Part shown: positions 18,199 to 27,138 of the stretch, piece by piece
How positions within the stretch are numbered: position 1 is the first letter of the stretch
Layout: every line of letters starts with the position of its first letter
From: RYN-230 sp963723595
GTDB taxonomy: Bacteria; Actinomycetota; Actinomycetes; Streptosporangiales; Streptosporangiaceae
DNA length: 64,000 nt
Reading direction: 5' to 3'
Assembly (NCBI GenBank): GCA_963723595.1
Contig: CAVRRQ010000003.1
Coordinates: 551,964 to 615,963 of the forward strand
Translations under genes and position numbers: made by a program
Notes under the pieces: generated by a model
Databases searched by the model: none
Seen by the model: the letters and a program-made list of their open reading frames with translations, nothing else
What the model was told of the DNA's origin: nothing

Positions 18199-19334
18199 TC
18201 ACTTCAGCGGCCGCAGCCGCGTCCGCTCGACGCGGGCGAGCTTGCGCTTCAGCCGCTTGTACTCCCGCTCTTGCCCGGGAGTACGCCGGTAGTGCTTGTA
18301 AGCCAGGTTGGTGCGCTCCAGCGGGTCGGTCTTGAGGTCATACATCTCCCACTGGGGCGGCACCTTCCCGTTGGCGTCGTAGTAACGGGCGATCTTGTAG
18401 CGGTGCTCGCGGATGCTGACGATGTGGTTCGGCGGCTTCGGGTAAGGGCCGCTGGCCTGCCCGGACTGCCAGTCGTCGTAGGTAAAGACGGTGTAGGCCT
18501 GGGGAGGCCTGGCTGACCGGCACAGGATCTGGTCGGAGTAATCGACTCCCTGCCAGCTGGCCCGGGGTACAGCAGCACGTCGTGCGGGTTGACCAGTGAG
18601 ACGACCATGAAGAACGGCTGGCTCTGCGCGGCTGTGTCGCGCAGGTACTGGACCGCGCCTTCGGTACCGGCCTGCGGTGTGCCCACCGAGTTCATGAACC
18701 GGCCGTCATTGTCGTAGATGCCTCCCCCCTCCTCGGGGATGCTCTGGTCAGCGCCGGCGTCCGGCGGGTTCCACCGGGTGAAGCCGTACTTGTTGACGTC
18801 CTCGGGCACCCAGTCCGAGCCGTTCGCGGGCTTGTTGCAGTGGAACTTCCCCTTGTAGACCGGCGTGTAGCCGGCCGCCCGGGAGACGCTGGCCAGGTTC
18901 TTGAAGCTGGTGGCCAGCTCGACCTGCGGGTACTGCGGCGCGGGCATGTCCGTCTCCAGCGTGTACTTCACGCCGTGCTGGGCCGGGAAGTAGCCGGACA
19001 TCAGCGTCGAGCGGGCCGGTGAGCACATGCACGCGTTCGTGAAGGCATGCTCGAACAGCATCCCGTGGTCCTGCAGCCGGGTCAGGCCCGGCAAATTGCG
19101 CCTGCCCCAGCCGCGCGGGAAATGCTGGATGGCGCGCTGCTGATCAGTCAGGAAGAGCAGCACGTTCATGCCCCCGAGACCGCGAGTCCGCGGCAGGCGC
19201 GGCGATGGGCTCGTCCGCGTCGAGGCTGCGGCGGCCGCGGTCCGGCCGAGCAGGAGTCCTGGCGCAGCGACCGCGGCGGCCTTCAGCAGCTCAGCGCGGG
19301 TAATCCCGCCCCCGCTTGCATCAGATTCGTCCAT
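18199..19334 (-). pseudogene. Sulfatase with internal deletion and frameshift
   Basis: Remnant of a formylglycine-dependent sulfatase. ATG 19334 has AAAGGAACG upstream. An exported-type N-terminus leads to NVLLFLTDQQRAIQHFPRGW, and the activation motif CSPARSTLMSG (Cys becomes formylglycine) is present. The frame breaks near 18560 directly after SLVNPHDVLLYP. The other frame then continues WQGVDYSDQIL, YTVFTYDDWQSGQASGPY and MYDLKTDPLERTNLA to TGA at 18199-18201. Sulfatases of this kind normally have roughly 150 residues between those blocks, including the metal-binding DHGE segment, which is absent here. The gene therefore suffered an internal deletion and cannot make an active enzyme. Confidence 0.85.
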
Positions 19335-19579
19335 TAACGTTCCTTTCGTATCAATGCCGCCACCGCCGAAAGGATTCCATGGGGTTCTGCCATACCTTTG
19401 CGGAAGACTCCGAGACGATGATCGCGGGCGAGCATGCCCAGCGCGCGCATCGACACCCTCGCCAGCGCAAATCATTTCGCAGAGGGGAGGTGTTCCTGGC
19501 CGTCCTGTCCCGCAATTATCTGGCAATCAGGTAAAGTCACCAGCCGCCGGGTTCTGCGGAACATTGCCCAGATCTGCGC

Positions 19580-19848
19580 CTACTCAGGCAGCAAATCCCG
19601 GTGCAGCGGATCGATACCTGCCCGCCGCAGCACCACCGCATGCGGATGCCCATCCTCGATCACATGCAGGTGATGTGTCCGGGCCTCAGGCGAAGGCCGG
19701 AGAAACCACAGCCGGTAATGACGGCATGGGTCCGGGGGCCAGAGTAGCCAGCCCGCCCGGCCAGCACCGGAACCGCGGCCTGCGCGCTGGCCAGCGAGCC
19801 CACCGGAGCGAGCATGTCGATGACCCGCTTGGCGCGCAACACCGTCAT
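19580..19848 (-). pseudogene. Possible GrpB-like (UPF0157) remnant
   Basis: Two overlapping frames together read like part of a GrpB-type nucleotidyltransferase-fold protein. The first gives RAKRVIDMLAPVGSLASAQA; after a shift the second gives HYRLWFLRPSPEARTHHLHV, ending at TAG 19580-19582. The N-terminal part and the usual C-terminal helix are not found. The assignment rests on the HRLWFLRP...HLHV pattern only. The 250 bases before (19335-19579) hold no supportable gene. Confidence 0.4.
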
Positions 19849-19927
19849 GATTCACGGACCGCGCTGGCGGCGGGCAGGCCGCGGCGGGGCATACCGCCCG
19901 CTCGGCACCTCCCGGACCTGTTGCCCT

Positions 19928-20128
19928 CTACGTGGGCCGAGTGATTTTCGGCGCAGGCAGATCGGCAGGTGGCTGCCACCATCCTTGAGTATTTCGCCGG
20001 GCTATACGTGCCGCGTAGGAATTACGGAGCGTCTGCTGACCGTACACATAGGGCACGCGCTGAGGCAGCCCATTCTGTGGCGAGGTGCGCTGACGAGCAG
20101 CGGGGCGCGTTGCCTTGATCGCGGTCAT
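19928..20128 (-). CDS. Hypothetical small basic protein
   Basis: A 66-residue ORF with ATG at 20128 preceded by GGGGAAGAG at moderate spacing. The product is basic and rich in Gln, Pro and Tyr (VPYVYGQQTLRNSYAARIAR). No family is recognised and there is no membrane segment. It lies in a gene-poor, partly decayed stretch, so it may be a relic. Confidence 0.35.
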   Translation of the reverse strand: MTAIKATRPAARQRTSPQNGLPQRVPYVYGQQTLRNSYAARIARRNTQGWWQPPADLPAPKITRPT

Positions 20129-20323
20129 GATCTTGTCTCTTCCCCTGCGGTGCTGCCCGCCGCTGACCGCATGAGCACTATCACGCGAGTCCCTGCGAGT
20201 CGTGACCCTGGCCTTGGTGAGTACCTCCGGGCGGGCCTCTGGTGACTCGGAGTGGGGTGTTTTCGAGTCTACATCAGCACACGCTCGCTGCCGCGGTTGC
20301 TCATGACGATCACCTGCGTGGAG

Positions 20324-20911
20324 TCAGCCTCCGAGGTGCTCGAGATAGACGGCTAGGCCCTCCTTGAGCCGGTGAGGGCCGCGAAGACGTTGAAGCCAGG
20401 GCGGGACCTCGGAGTAGTCCAACTCGGGATTGTCGCCGCAGCCGGGGCAGATGACCTCGAATACGTCGGTGTAGCCGCCTTCGACCCGGCCGTCCACGAG
20501 GCGGGACGGCTGACGCCGCAGCCTTGCCATCCGGCCGTGACCCGGCTGGCCCGGGGAAGGGAGTGTCACGACGCTCCCGGCGCCTGCGGGCAGCCATGCA
20601 TTACCTGCGTCGTCCGGGTGGCGAGGTGCGGGCACGGCACTGGGAGGGGTAGCCGGTCGGGGACGAGAGGCGATGTCCGGGTCCCCAGGGCCGGGATTCA
20701 TCGCTGCCTCGGCAGCGCCGGGCCGGCCGGGCGCAGCCTCGGACAGCCCGACATGCTCGGCGTATGCCTCCAGGCCCGCCTGCAGGGTGTACGGCCCGCG
20801 GATTCGCTGGAGCCGGGATGGGATCCCCTCGTAATCCAGGAACGGATGATCACCGCAGTCGGGGCAGATGATCTCGAACAGGCCGGTGCGGTGGCCTTCG
20901 CGGTCATACAC
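20324..20911 (-). CDS. Internally duplicated CxxC-domain protein, unknown function
   Basis: A 195-residue protein made of two copies of one domain. Copy 1 has FEIICPDCGDHPFLDYEGIP then LQRIRGPYTLQAGLEAYAEH. Copy 2 has FEVICPGCGDNPELDYSEVP then LQRLRGPHRLKEGLAVYLEH. Each has one CPxCGD motif that could supply half a zinc site, so the tandem may bind one metal. A Pro/Ala linker separates them. The given start is a GTG at 20911, inside copy 1. The same frame stays open upstream to about 21137 and still matches the linker and first strand of copy 2 (GQRGHGRTATLRRQ versus GQPGHGRMARLRRQ), but no ATG or GTG exists there. The original start may be lost. Not recognised as a named family. Confidence 0.6.
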   Translation of the reverse strand: MYDREGHRTGLFEIICPDCGDHPFLDYEGIPSRLQRIRGPYTLQAGLEAYAEHVGLSEAAPGRPGAAEAAMNPGPGDPDIASRPRPATPPSAVPAPRHPDDAGNAWLPAGAGSVVTLPSPGQPGHGRMARLRRQPSRLVDGRVEGGYTDVFEVICPGCGDNPELDYSEVPPWLQRLRGPHRLKEGLAVYLEHLGG

Positions 20912-21404
20912 GACCCAGGCCGATTGCCGCCGCAGGGTGGCCGTCCTGCCATGTCCGCGCTGGCCGGCCAGCGGGAGCGGCCCCGGGGGGTCGATGCGGA
21001 GCCATGACCCGGGTGCAGCACGCAGCCCGCCTGTGGTGGGGACGGCACTCAGACGAGAAGGCGGGCTGGTATTCGTCCCGATATCTGGCTGTTCGGCGCT
21101 ACTGATTTTGCCCCCCGGTGCTAGGCAGTGCTACTGCCGGGGTCTGGAGCAGCGTAATCGTCGGGCACCACGATACTCACCAGTCCCTACCGGGCAAACC
21201 CAACTGAGCTGGGCAGACTGCCTGCCCGGCGATATCGAGCAGCCTTTTGCTTCTTATCTCGGTGCGGCCGCGTTTCCTGATTCCGGTGCATTTCGCATGC
21301 AGTTCGCCCATGACTCGCCGGCCGCCGTGGGGGTGTGATGTACGTCGCCGTGACTGTAGCGACGTGTCAGTGCGACGCTACGGCGATCGGGCACCCGGCT
21401 GCGG

Positions 21405-21635
21405 TCAGGCTTTCGGGGCAGGCGTTACCTCCACGAAGACGCCAGGCCTCATAACGTCGGCAGGCAGGCTCGCGACCGGCCCGACGACAGAGCCTTGTAC
21501 AGGCCCAGTTACCGTGAGCGCCGCTTCGACCAGGTCTAAGGCATGTTCCCGGGAATCTGCCCAGGCCATGAAGTGCCGTCCGCCGGTCGCGGACTTGACC
21601 GTGCCGTAGTACAGGTTGAGCTTTCTCTTTCTCAT
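21405..21635 (-). CDS. Hypothetical small protein
   Basis: A 76-residue ORF starting at ATG 21635 (MRKRKLNLYYGTVKSATGGR). It has an alternating beta pattern and a helix (SREHALDLVEAALTVTG), suggesting a small folded alpha/beta domain. GGAGGG lies rather far upstream (about 15 bases). Longer upstream extensions read as low-complexity sequence and are probably not translated. No family recognised. Confidence 0.45.
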   Translation of the reverse strand: MRKRKLNLYYGTVKSATGGRHFMAWADSREHALDLVEAALTVTGPVQGSVVGPVASLPADVMRPGVFVEVTPAPKA

Positions 21636-21910
21636 GGCAGCAGATGATTCCCTCCGGCAGCTGGTCAGCACGCGCCTCGGCAGCATAGTTCCGGTACCGT
21701 CCGGCGCCCACCCGCAACGGGGCAGGGGGATCTTCCCGGGGGCCCACCCGGCCAGCGTGGCCCCATCCCTGCAGCACCAAGGGCGCAGCAGGAAGCAGCA
21801 TAACGGCAAGCTGCTTAAGTCGCCAATTCAGGGCGCATGACACTAGCGGCGGACCCCGTAACATCGGTCAGAATGGCTTGACTCTTGCTGGAATCCATTG
21901 TTGATTCGAG

Positions 21911-22465
21911 CTATGGAGAACAATGAGGCTCAGCGTCGATGAGGCGCTCGAAGGTGGCGTCGATGGATTCGGGCAGGCCGAAGCCGCCTGCCATCTCGAG
22001 CGAGGCCAGGCCATGGCAGGCCGCCCGCCACATGCGGATCGCGTGGATGAGGTCGGCGCCGTCGAGGTGATAGCCCTTGAGGGCAGCCCTGATGACCGCC
22101 AGGGCCTGGCTGGTTACGTCGGCATACTCCTGGTCGCCTGGCGTGGGCGCGCGGACGCTGGCGGCGTAGCGTCCGGGGGTGGCCTGGGCGTACTGGCGGT
22201 AGGCGGCCGAGATGGCGCCGAGCGCTTCCCGGCCACTGACTCCGGCGGCGGCCGCCGCCGCGCTGGCGGTCAGCTCGCGTATCGCGACGATGGAGATGCC
22301 GCGCTTGACTTCCTCGAGCCCGCTGACGTGCTTGTACAGCCCGGGCAGGGACACGCCGCAGCGTTGCGCGACGGCGGCCAGCGTCAGCCGGTCCAGGCCG
22401 ACCTCGTCCGCGACGGTGGCGGCCTCGGTGATGACCCGCTGCCTGGTCAGTCCCGCGCGCGGCAT
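21911..22465 (-). CDS. TetR-family transcriptional regulator (WHG-type C-terminal domain)
   Basis: A 184-residue repressor. The N-terminal HTH reads VITEAATVADEVGLDRLTLAAV then RCGVSLPGLYKHV, the classic TetR pattern. The C-terminal part (YRQYAQATPGRYAASVRAPT, then MWRAACHGLASLEMAGGFGL) matches the WHG ligand-binding type. ATG 22465 follows the stop of an upstream small membrane protein by two bases, so the two are probably co-transcribed. The likely target is its own operon or the divergent phosphotransferase, but no operator was identified. Confidence 0.88.
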   Translation of the reverse strand: MPRAGLTRQRVITEAATVADEVGLDRLTLAAVAQRCGVSLPGLYKHVSGLEEVKRGISIVAIRELTASAAAAAAGVSGREALGAISAAYRQYAQATPGRYAASVRAPTPGDQEYADVTSQALAVIRAALKGYHLDGADLIHAIRMWRAACHGLASLEMAGGFGLPESIDATFERLIDAEPHCSP

Positions 22466-22467
22466 GG

Positions 22468-22689
22468 CTACCTGCCCCTGACGCTGCCGCCGAGCCAGAT
22501 CCCGGCCCCGGTGATGAAGATCAGCAGCAGCACGAGCGCGGGTCCGGCCAGCAGCGCAAGACCCTGCAGGAGCAGCAGGTAGGCGACACCGGAAGCCGCG
22601 ATCGCGATGGCGAGCGCGGCGCCGGTGTAGCGCAGCCACCGGGGCAGCACCAGCCCACGCGATAAACCTGTGGCGACGTCGGTGGTCAT
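22468..22689 (-). CDS. Small two-helix membrane protein
   Basis: A 73-residue protein with helices at about 22-42 and 45-66 (GAALAIAIAASGVAYLLLLQ and GPALVLLLIFITGAGIWLGG) and a basic end. Its stop TAG is followed by CC and the ATG of the TetR gene, implying an operon. The start ATG at 22689 is only 18 bases from the start of the divergent phosphotransferase gene. Function unknown. Confidence 0.65.
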   Translation of the reverse strand: MTTDVATGLSRGLVLPRWLRYTGAALAIAIAASGVAYLLLLQGLALLAGPALVLLLIFITGAGIWLGGSVRGR

Positions 22690-22707
22690 CCGTCGATAAT
22701 CGCCGGC

Positions 22708-23445
22708 GTGGAGGAAGTCGAGGTCGTAGTCGCCCATAACGAGCGCGCGACCCTGCGCGTCGGCGACGTGTTCCTGAAGATCGACGCTGATCAGACGCGC
22801 ACCGACGTCGAGGTCGAGGCGATGGCTATCGCGCCGGTCCCGACTCCGGAGGTCTTGTGGCGAAAGCCGCCCGCGCTCGCGCTCGCCGCCCTCCCAGGGA
22901 CGGCACTCGGCCGCCTCGGCGAGCCGTCGACCGCGTCGTCGGCGGCGTGGGCCGCGGCGGGGGCCGCCGCACGGATGCTGCACGACGCGCCGCTGCCGCC
23001 ATGGCCCGGTCAGAGTCCCGACGAGTTGGCATCGCACCTCGACGGCGAATGCGAGTGGCTCGTCACCAACGGCGTCCTTCCCGCCGACGTGGTCAGGCGC
23101 AACCGCCAGCTCGCCGAGACTGCGCTCCGGCCGTGGACACCGGTGTTCATCCACGGCGACCTGCAGGTCGACCACGTGTTCGTCAACAGTGATGAGGTCA
23201 CGGGCGTGGTCGACTGGTCCGAGGCGGCCCAGGGCGATGCGCTCTTCGACCTCGCCACCCTCACGCTCGGACACAAGGAGCGCCTTGGCGACGTCGTCGC
23301 CGGCTACGGCACCGACGTCGAGCGCGACCTCATCCGCGCATGGTGGTCATTGCGATGCCTGACTAACGTCCGCTGGCTGGCCGAGCACGGCTACGGCTCG
23401 CCCGAGGAGTTCCCCGAGGTCGCCGCGCTGAGATCCCAGCTATGA
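22708..23445 (+). CDS. Aminoglycoside phosphotransferase (APH) family kinase
   Basis: A 245-residue small-molecule kinase of the APH/choline-kinase fold. The Brenner motif is HGDLQVDHVFVN (149-160; catalytic Asp151, Asn160) and the metal site is VVDWSEAAQGDALFDLA (Asp169). The N-terminal lobe is short (LRVGDVFLKID contains the ATP-binding Lys). The ATP/GTP-dependent substrate is unknown; many actinobacterial members are not resistance enzymes. GTG 22708 has no clear ribosome site and lies 18 bases from a divergent start, so transcripts may be leaderless. Confidence 0.82.
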   Translation: MEEVEVVVAHNERATLRVGDVFLKIDADQTRTDVEVEAMAIAPVPTPEVLWRKPPALALAALPGTALGRLGEPSTASSAAWAAAGAAARMLHDAPLPPWPGQSPDELASHLDGECEWLVTNGVLPADVVRRNRQLAETALRPWTPVFIHGDLQVDHVFVNSDEVTGVVDWSEAAQGDALFDLATLTLGHKERLGDVVAGYGTDVERDLIRAWWSLRCLTNVRWLAEHGYGSPEEFPEVAALRSQL

Positions 23446-23623
23446 GGCTGCACGACCAGCGCGCGTAACGGACGCACCGCTCGCGCTCCGTGCCAGCGCC
23501 AAGCCAGCACGTTGCGTGTCATCGCCGTCGGCCACGCCAGGTCAGACCAGACAACGTGACCGGCGTCAACCCGCGGGGGCAACCGAGCCGTAGCCGGATA
23601 GCCGGGCCACCGCGCCCGGCAGA

Positions 23624-24355
23624 TCATGGGTCTGGGCTAGTCGCAATCGGCAGCTCACCGGTCGCAACGAACTGGGCGGCAAGTGCAGCGAGTTTCGTGT
23701 TCTCAGCCTGCGATACGCGGGTCAGGTAAGCGAAGGCGGCGTCGGCAGTGATGCGGTGCCGCTCCATCAGGATGCCCTTGGCCTGACCGATGACGTCGCG
23801 GTTAGTAAGTGCGGCGGTCAGCTGGTCAGCGCGCTGCGCCTCCGCGAGTGCGAGCGCCGCGAACGTGGCGAGCAGGGTCGTGACACGCCCATGAAGGTCA
23901 GTGAAAGCCGCGGCCTGGTCGGCGTAGAGGCTGAGCGCTCCCAGGCATCGCTCATCTACCCATAGCGGCACGCAGAGCATGCTGCGCACTCCGAGACTCG
24001 CCGCGTCCGCTGCGAAGTCTGGCCAGCGTCCGTCCTGGAGGGTGTCGTCAATCCGGACGATGGACTGGCGCTGGGCGGCATTGACGCACGGGCCGTCCCC
24101 GATTTTTTGCTGAAGATGGTCCAGGAGCAGGGGCACACGGTCAGTGGAGGCCTGCGGAATGAGCTCGCCACGCGAAAAAATGATCAGGCCGGCATACCGG
24201 GCGGGGCTGAGCATCCTCACCGCCGTGGACACAATGGCCTGGAGGGTGGGCTCCAGCTCCGCGCTCTTGACGTGCAGCGCGCGGGCCAGGATATCGAGGG
24301 ACCTTATGTTGAGGTCGCTGATTTCAGTCAGGTGTTCCTGGTCGCTGGTGGGCAC
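23624..24355 (-). CDS. GAF-ANTAR domain antiterminator
   Basis: A 243-residue sensor-regulator. The GAF domain spans about 35-165 (RYAGLIIFSRGEL, GDGPCVNAA, RSMLCVPLWV). The C-terminal ANTAR domain (about 175-232) reads QLTAALTNRDVIGQAKGILM then AFAYLTRVSQAENTKLAALA, the three-helix RNA-binding fold that disrupts terminators. Such proteins are abundant in actinomycetes and respond to stress or redox signals. No partner kinase is adjacent. ATG at 24355. Confidence 0.9.
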   Translation of the reverse strand: MPTSDQEHLTEISDLNIRSLDILARALHVKSAELEPTLQAIVSTAVRMLSPARYAGLIIFSRGELIPQASTDRVPLLLDHLQQKIGDGPCVNAAQRQSIVRIDDTLQDGRWPDFAADAASLGVRSMLCVPLWVDERCLGALSLYADQAAAFTDLHGRVTTLLATFAALALAEAQRADQLTAALTNRDVIGQAKGILMERHRITADAAFAYLTRVSQAENTKLAALAAQFVATGELPIATSPDP

Positions 24356-24855
24356 TGCTTCTGCTCCTCTCGGCGACGATCGTGTTCCGGCACGGCCGAC
24401 AGTAGCCGGGACCGCTGTCCCTGCAGGCCAGGGGACAGTCAGAGAGTCCCGGGCTAAATTCGGAACGACCTTCTCCCCCTAGGGAACGGAGCCAAACGCG
24501 CGCCCGGGCGCTGCCCGCGTCGCAGGCGTGCCCTGCCGACGGCCCGACGACCGGCCATGAGCCGGAGCGGGCTGGCCCTGCTAATGAGCGGCTTGTGCCT
24601 AGCAGCCATGAACCCGTTTACGCCGACCGGCTGTGCCGAGGACGTGCTGGAGGTCCCCGGCTCGGGATACGGCGCGCCACCTGAACGACGACCCGGCCTG
24701 CTGCGCGCCCGTCGCAGCATGGAACGTATGGTCCGGGCAGCGGCCGGCTAGGCGATCTGCTTGCACCAGGCCCGATGGCCAGGAAGATCCAGCTGGATTG
24801 ATAGCCGTGCCTGCTCTCCGCCGACCGTCTTCGCCGCACCGCCGACAGGGCGGCG
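24356..24855. other. Intergenic stretch of 500 bases
   Basis: No gene is supported. Short frames on both strands (for example 24557-24751 plus, 24454-24720 minus) lack recognisable sequence or good ribosome sites. It lies upstream of the ANTAR gene and downstream of the dehydrogenase gene. Confidence 0.4.
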
Positions 24856-25749
24856 TCACCTGTGGCGCAAGCGGATCCCGGCTTCTTCTTCCAGCAGGGC
24901 CACGGCCAGGAGCTCCCCGCTGGCGGGTCCGTAGCGGCGGAGGGCCCGCTGGTAGGTCTGCTCGACTAGCTGTGTCAGCCCGCTGGGCAGGTTCAGGTCA
25001 CGGGCAAGCGCGGCGACTGTCGCCAGCTCCTCGCAGACGCGGTCCAACTCGAAGGACGCCAGATAGTCCCCATCCAGCAGCGCGCCAAGATCCTTCACGA
25101 TGAAGGCACTGGACGCGGCGCTGCCCGCCAGCGCCCCGCGCAGGACGTCCAGGTCAATCCCGGATGCCCGGGCCAGCAGCAGAGCCTCGGCCGTCGCCAC
25201 GGCCTGGCCGAACCACAGCAGGTTGACCAGCAGCTTGGTCAGATAGCCGGAACCATTGCCGCCGGCGTGCGTGATGCGCTGGGGGTCAGCAATCACCTCC
25301 AGCACGGGACGGCACCGGTCCAGCAGCGCACTGTCGCCGCCCACGAACAGCTGCAGCATCCCGGCCCGGGCGGCAGGGACGCCGCCTCCAGCAGGCGCGT
25401 CGAGCACACCGATCCCGCGAGCACGCGCAGCGGCGGTCAGCGGCCGCGCCGCGTCCGGCGAGTTACTGGTCATGTCGATCCACGTAGCTGCCGGCGGCAG
25501 CGCCGCCAGCACGCCGTCGGCACCCGTCATCACGTCAGTCACCGCGGCCGGCCCAGGAAGCATCGTGATGAGGATGTCGGCACGGGAGGCCACTCCCCGG
25601 ACAGTGCCGGCCCACGCCGCCCCGCTCTCCAGCACCGCTCCTTCGGCCTCCGCGCGTGCGTCTCCAGCAACTACGGGGTATCCGGCGGCCACCAGATTCG
25701 CGCACATGGGCAGGCCCATCCGGCCGACGCCGATGAAACCGATGTCCAT
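24856..25749 (-). CDS. Beta-hydroxyacid dehydrogenase family (3-hydroxyisobutyrate dehydrogenase-like)
   Basis: A 297-residue NAD(P)-dependent oxidoreductase. The nucleotide-binding loop is MDIGFIGVGRMGLPMCANL (1-19). The substrate motif DAPAGGGVPAARAGML and the catalytic Lys in NGSGYLTKLLVNLLWFGQAV match the family. Members oxidise 3-hydroxyisobutyrate, tartronate semialdehyde or related acids, or reduce imines; the specific substrate is not readable. Start chosen at ATG 25749 because it begins directly with the Rossmann strand; a GTG six bases upstream is possible. Single gene, no operon partner. Confidence 0.87.
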   Translation of the reverse strand: MDIGFIGVGRMGLPMCANLVAAGYPVVAGDARAEAEGAVLESGAAWAGTVRGVASRADILITMLPGPAAVTDVMTGADGVLAALPPAATWIDMTSNSPDAARPLTAAARARGIGVLDAPAGGGVPAARAGMLQLFVGGDSALLDRCRPVLEVIADPQRITHAGGNGSGYLTKLLVNLLWFGQAVATAEALLLARASGIDLDVLRGALAGSAASSAFIVKDLGALLDGDYLASFELDRVCEELATVAALARDLNLPSGLTQLVEQTYQRALRRYGPASGELLAVALLEEEAGIRLRHR

Positions 25750-26048
25750 CACCACACCACCCTAGCCATGGCCCCGGCCGCAGCCAGCCAGCAAGAAAGG
25801 CAGGCATCGCAGCTGATCGGGCCTTCGCAGCGGCAGACCAGGCAAGCACCGGACTCGCACGGCGATCCCGGACGGCCCGCCAGAATCGCCTGCGGGAAGA
25901 AAGCAAATGATGCAGGTGTGCAACTCCTGATTACGGGGAGAGGCGGCCCTGCGGGTTAAGCAGCGAGCTCGTGCGTGCTACCCGCGGCGGCCCAGAGATG
26001 GCGCGAGCGTGGGCGGGCGCGTTCTGGACCCACGCGAGGAGCTGTTTC

Positions 26049-26948
26049 ATGTTCCATCACACCGCTTACCTGCAATTCGATGCGCAGCCCGAGAAGCCCG
26101 ATCCGGTGTATGCGCACAAGCTCCAAGAGCTGATCGGCGGCGCCTACGGCGAGATGACCGTCACCATGCAGTACCTGTTTCAGGGCTGGAACTGCCGGAT
26201 GCCCGGCAAGTACAAAGACCTGATCATGGACGTCGCGACCGAGGAAATGGGCCACGTCGAGATGATCGCCACCATGGTCGCCCGGCTGCTGGAGGGAGCC
26301 CCGGCCACCGCCACCACCAAGGCCGCCGCGGCGGACCCGGTGGTCGGTGCCGTGCTGGGCGGGATGGACCCGCAGCAGGCCATCGTCGCCGGCGGGGGCG
26401 CCCTGCTGGCCGACAGCAACGGCTACCCGTGGAACGGCCGCTACATCGTGGCCAGCGGGAACCTGCTGGCGGACTTCCGCGCCAATGTCGCCGCCGAGGC
26501 TCAGGGCCGGGTGCAGACCGCCCGGCTGTACAACATGACCGACGACCCCGGCGTGAAGAACATGCTCAAGTTCAACCTGGCCCGCGACACCCTGCACCAG
26601 AACCTGTGGCTCAAGGCCATCGAGGAACTCCAGGCCGACGGCCTGGAAACCACGGTCGCCCCGAACGCGCTGTTCGACGAGGAATACGCCGAGCACGCCA
26701 CCTCCGTGTGGCACCTGTCTGACGGGACCGCCGGCCAGGACGGTAGCTGGGCCAGGGGCCCGCAGCCCGACGGAACCCACGAGTTCGGCTACCTGACCGA
26801 CCCGCAGCCCCTGGGCGGCGTCGGCTCGGTCCCGGCGCCCGACCCTGCGCTCTACGCGACCTACGACGGTGCGATGGGGGAGCCGAGCGGCCCGGCGATG
26901 GGCACTGAGACCGGCATCGCCGGGAAGATCAAGGACGTCCTGAGCTAG
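26049..26948 (+). CDS. Manganese catalase
   Basis: Disproportionates hydrogen peroxide in the cytoplasm using a di-manganese site. ATG 26049 has GAGGAGCTG just upstream. The 299-residue protein has the full ligand set of the four-helix bundle: Glu35 (GAYGEMTV), Glu65 and His68 (TEEMGHVEM), Glu149 (VAAEAQGRV) and His182 (ARDTLHQN), at the family's usual spacing. The C-terminal 60 residues are a Gly/Pro-rich tail. It lies in a neighbourhood with Hsp20 genes, suggesting a stress-defence region. A strong hairpin terminator follows. Confidence 0.93.
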   Translation: MFHHTAYLQFDAQPEKPDPVYAHKLQELIGGAYGEMTVTMQYLFQGWNCRMPGKYKDLIMDVATEEMGHVEMIATMVARLLEGAPATATTKAAAADPVVGAVLGGMDPQQAIVAGGGALLADSNGYPWNGRYIVASGNLLADFRANVAAEAQGRVQTARLYNMTDDPGVKNMLKFNLARDTLHQNLWLKAIEELQADGLETTVAPNALFDEEYAEHATSVWHLSDGTAGQDGSWARGPQPDGTHEFGYLTDPQPLGGVGSVPAPDPALYATYDGAMGEPSGPAMGTETGIAGKIKDVLS

Positions 26949-26957
26949 CCCGGCCTG

Positions 26958-26992
26958 ACGGGGGCCGACACGCCTAGCGGGGCGGCCCCCGT
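26958..26992 (+). terminator. Hairpin terminator after Mn-catalase
   Basis: ACGGGGGCCG (26958-26967) pairs with CGGCCCCCGT (26983-26992) around a 15-base loop, ten bases after the catalase stop codon. Confidence 0.75.
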
Positions 26993-27138
26993 ACCGCCGC
27001 TTTCAGCCAGCGCCTCATGGCCATGCGCTGAGCTTTAGCAGCGCACCGCCCCGGCCAGTCATAGGCGGCTTGGGATGGGTGCTGGCCGCGGGCACGCAAG
27101 CCGCCAACAAGAGAGAGCTGAACAGGAGATAGAGCAGG

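Noticed and set aside
24454..24751. Overlapping small frames on both strands
   Set aside because: No ribosome site of quality, no similarity and arginine/proline-rich composition typical of non-coding GC-rich DNA.
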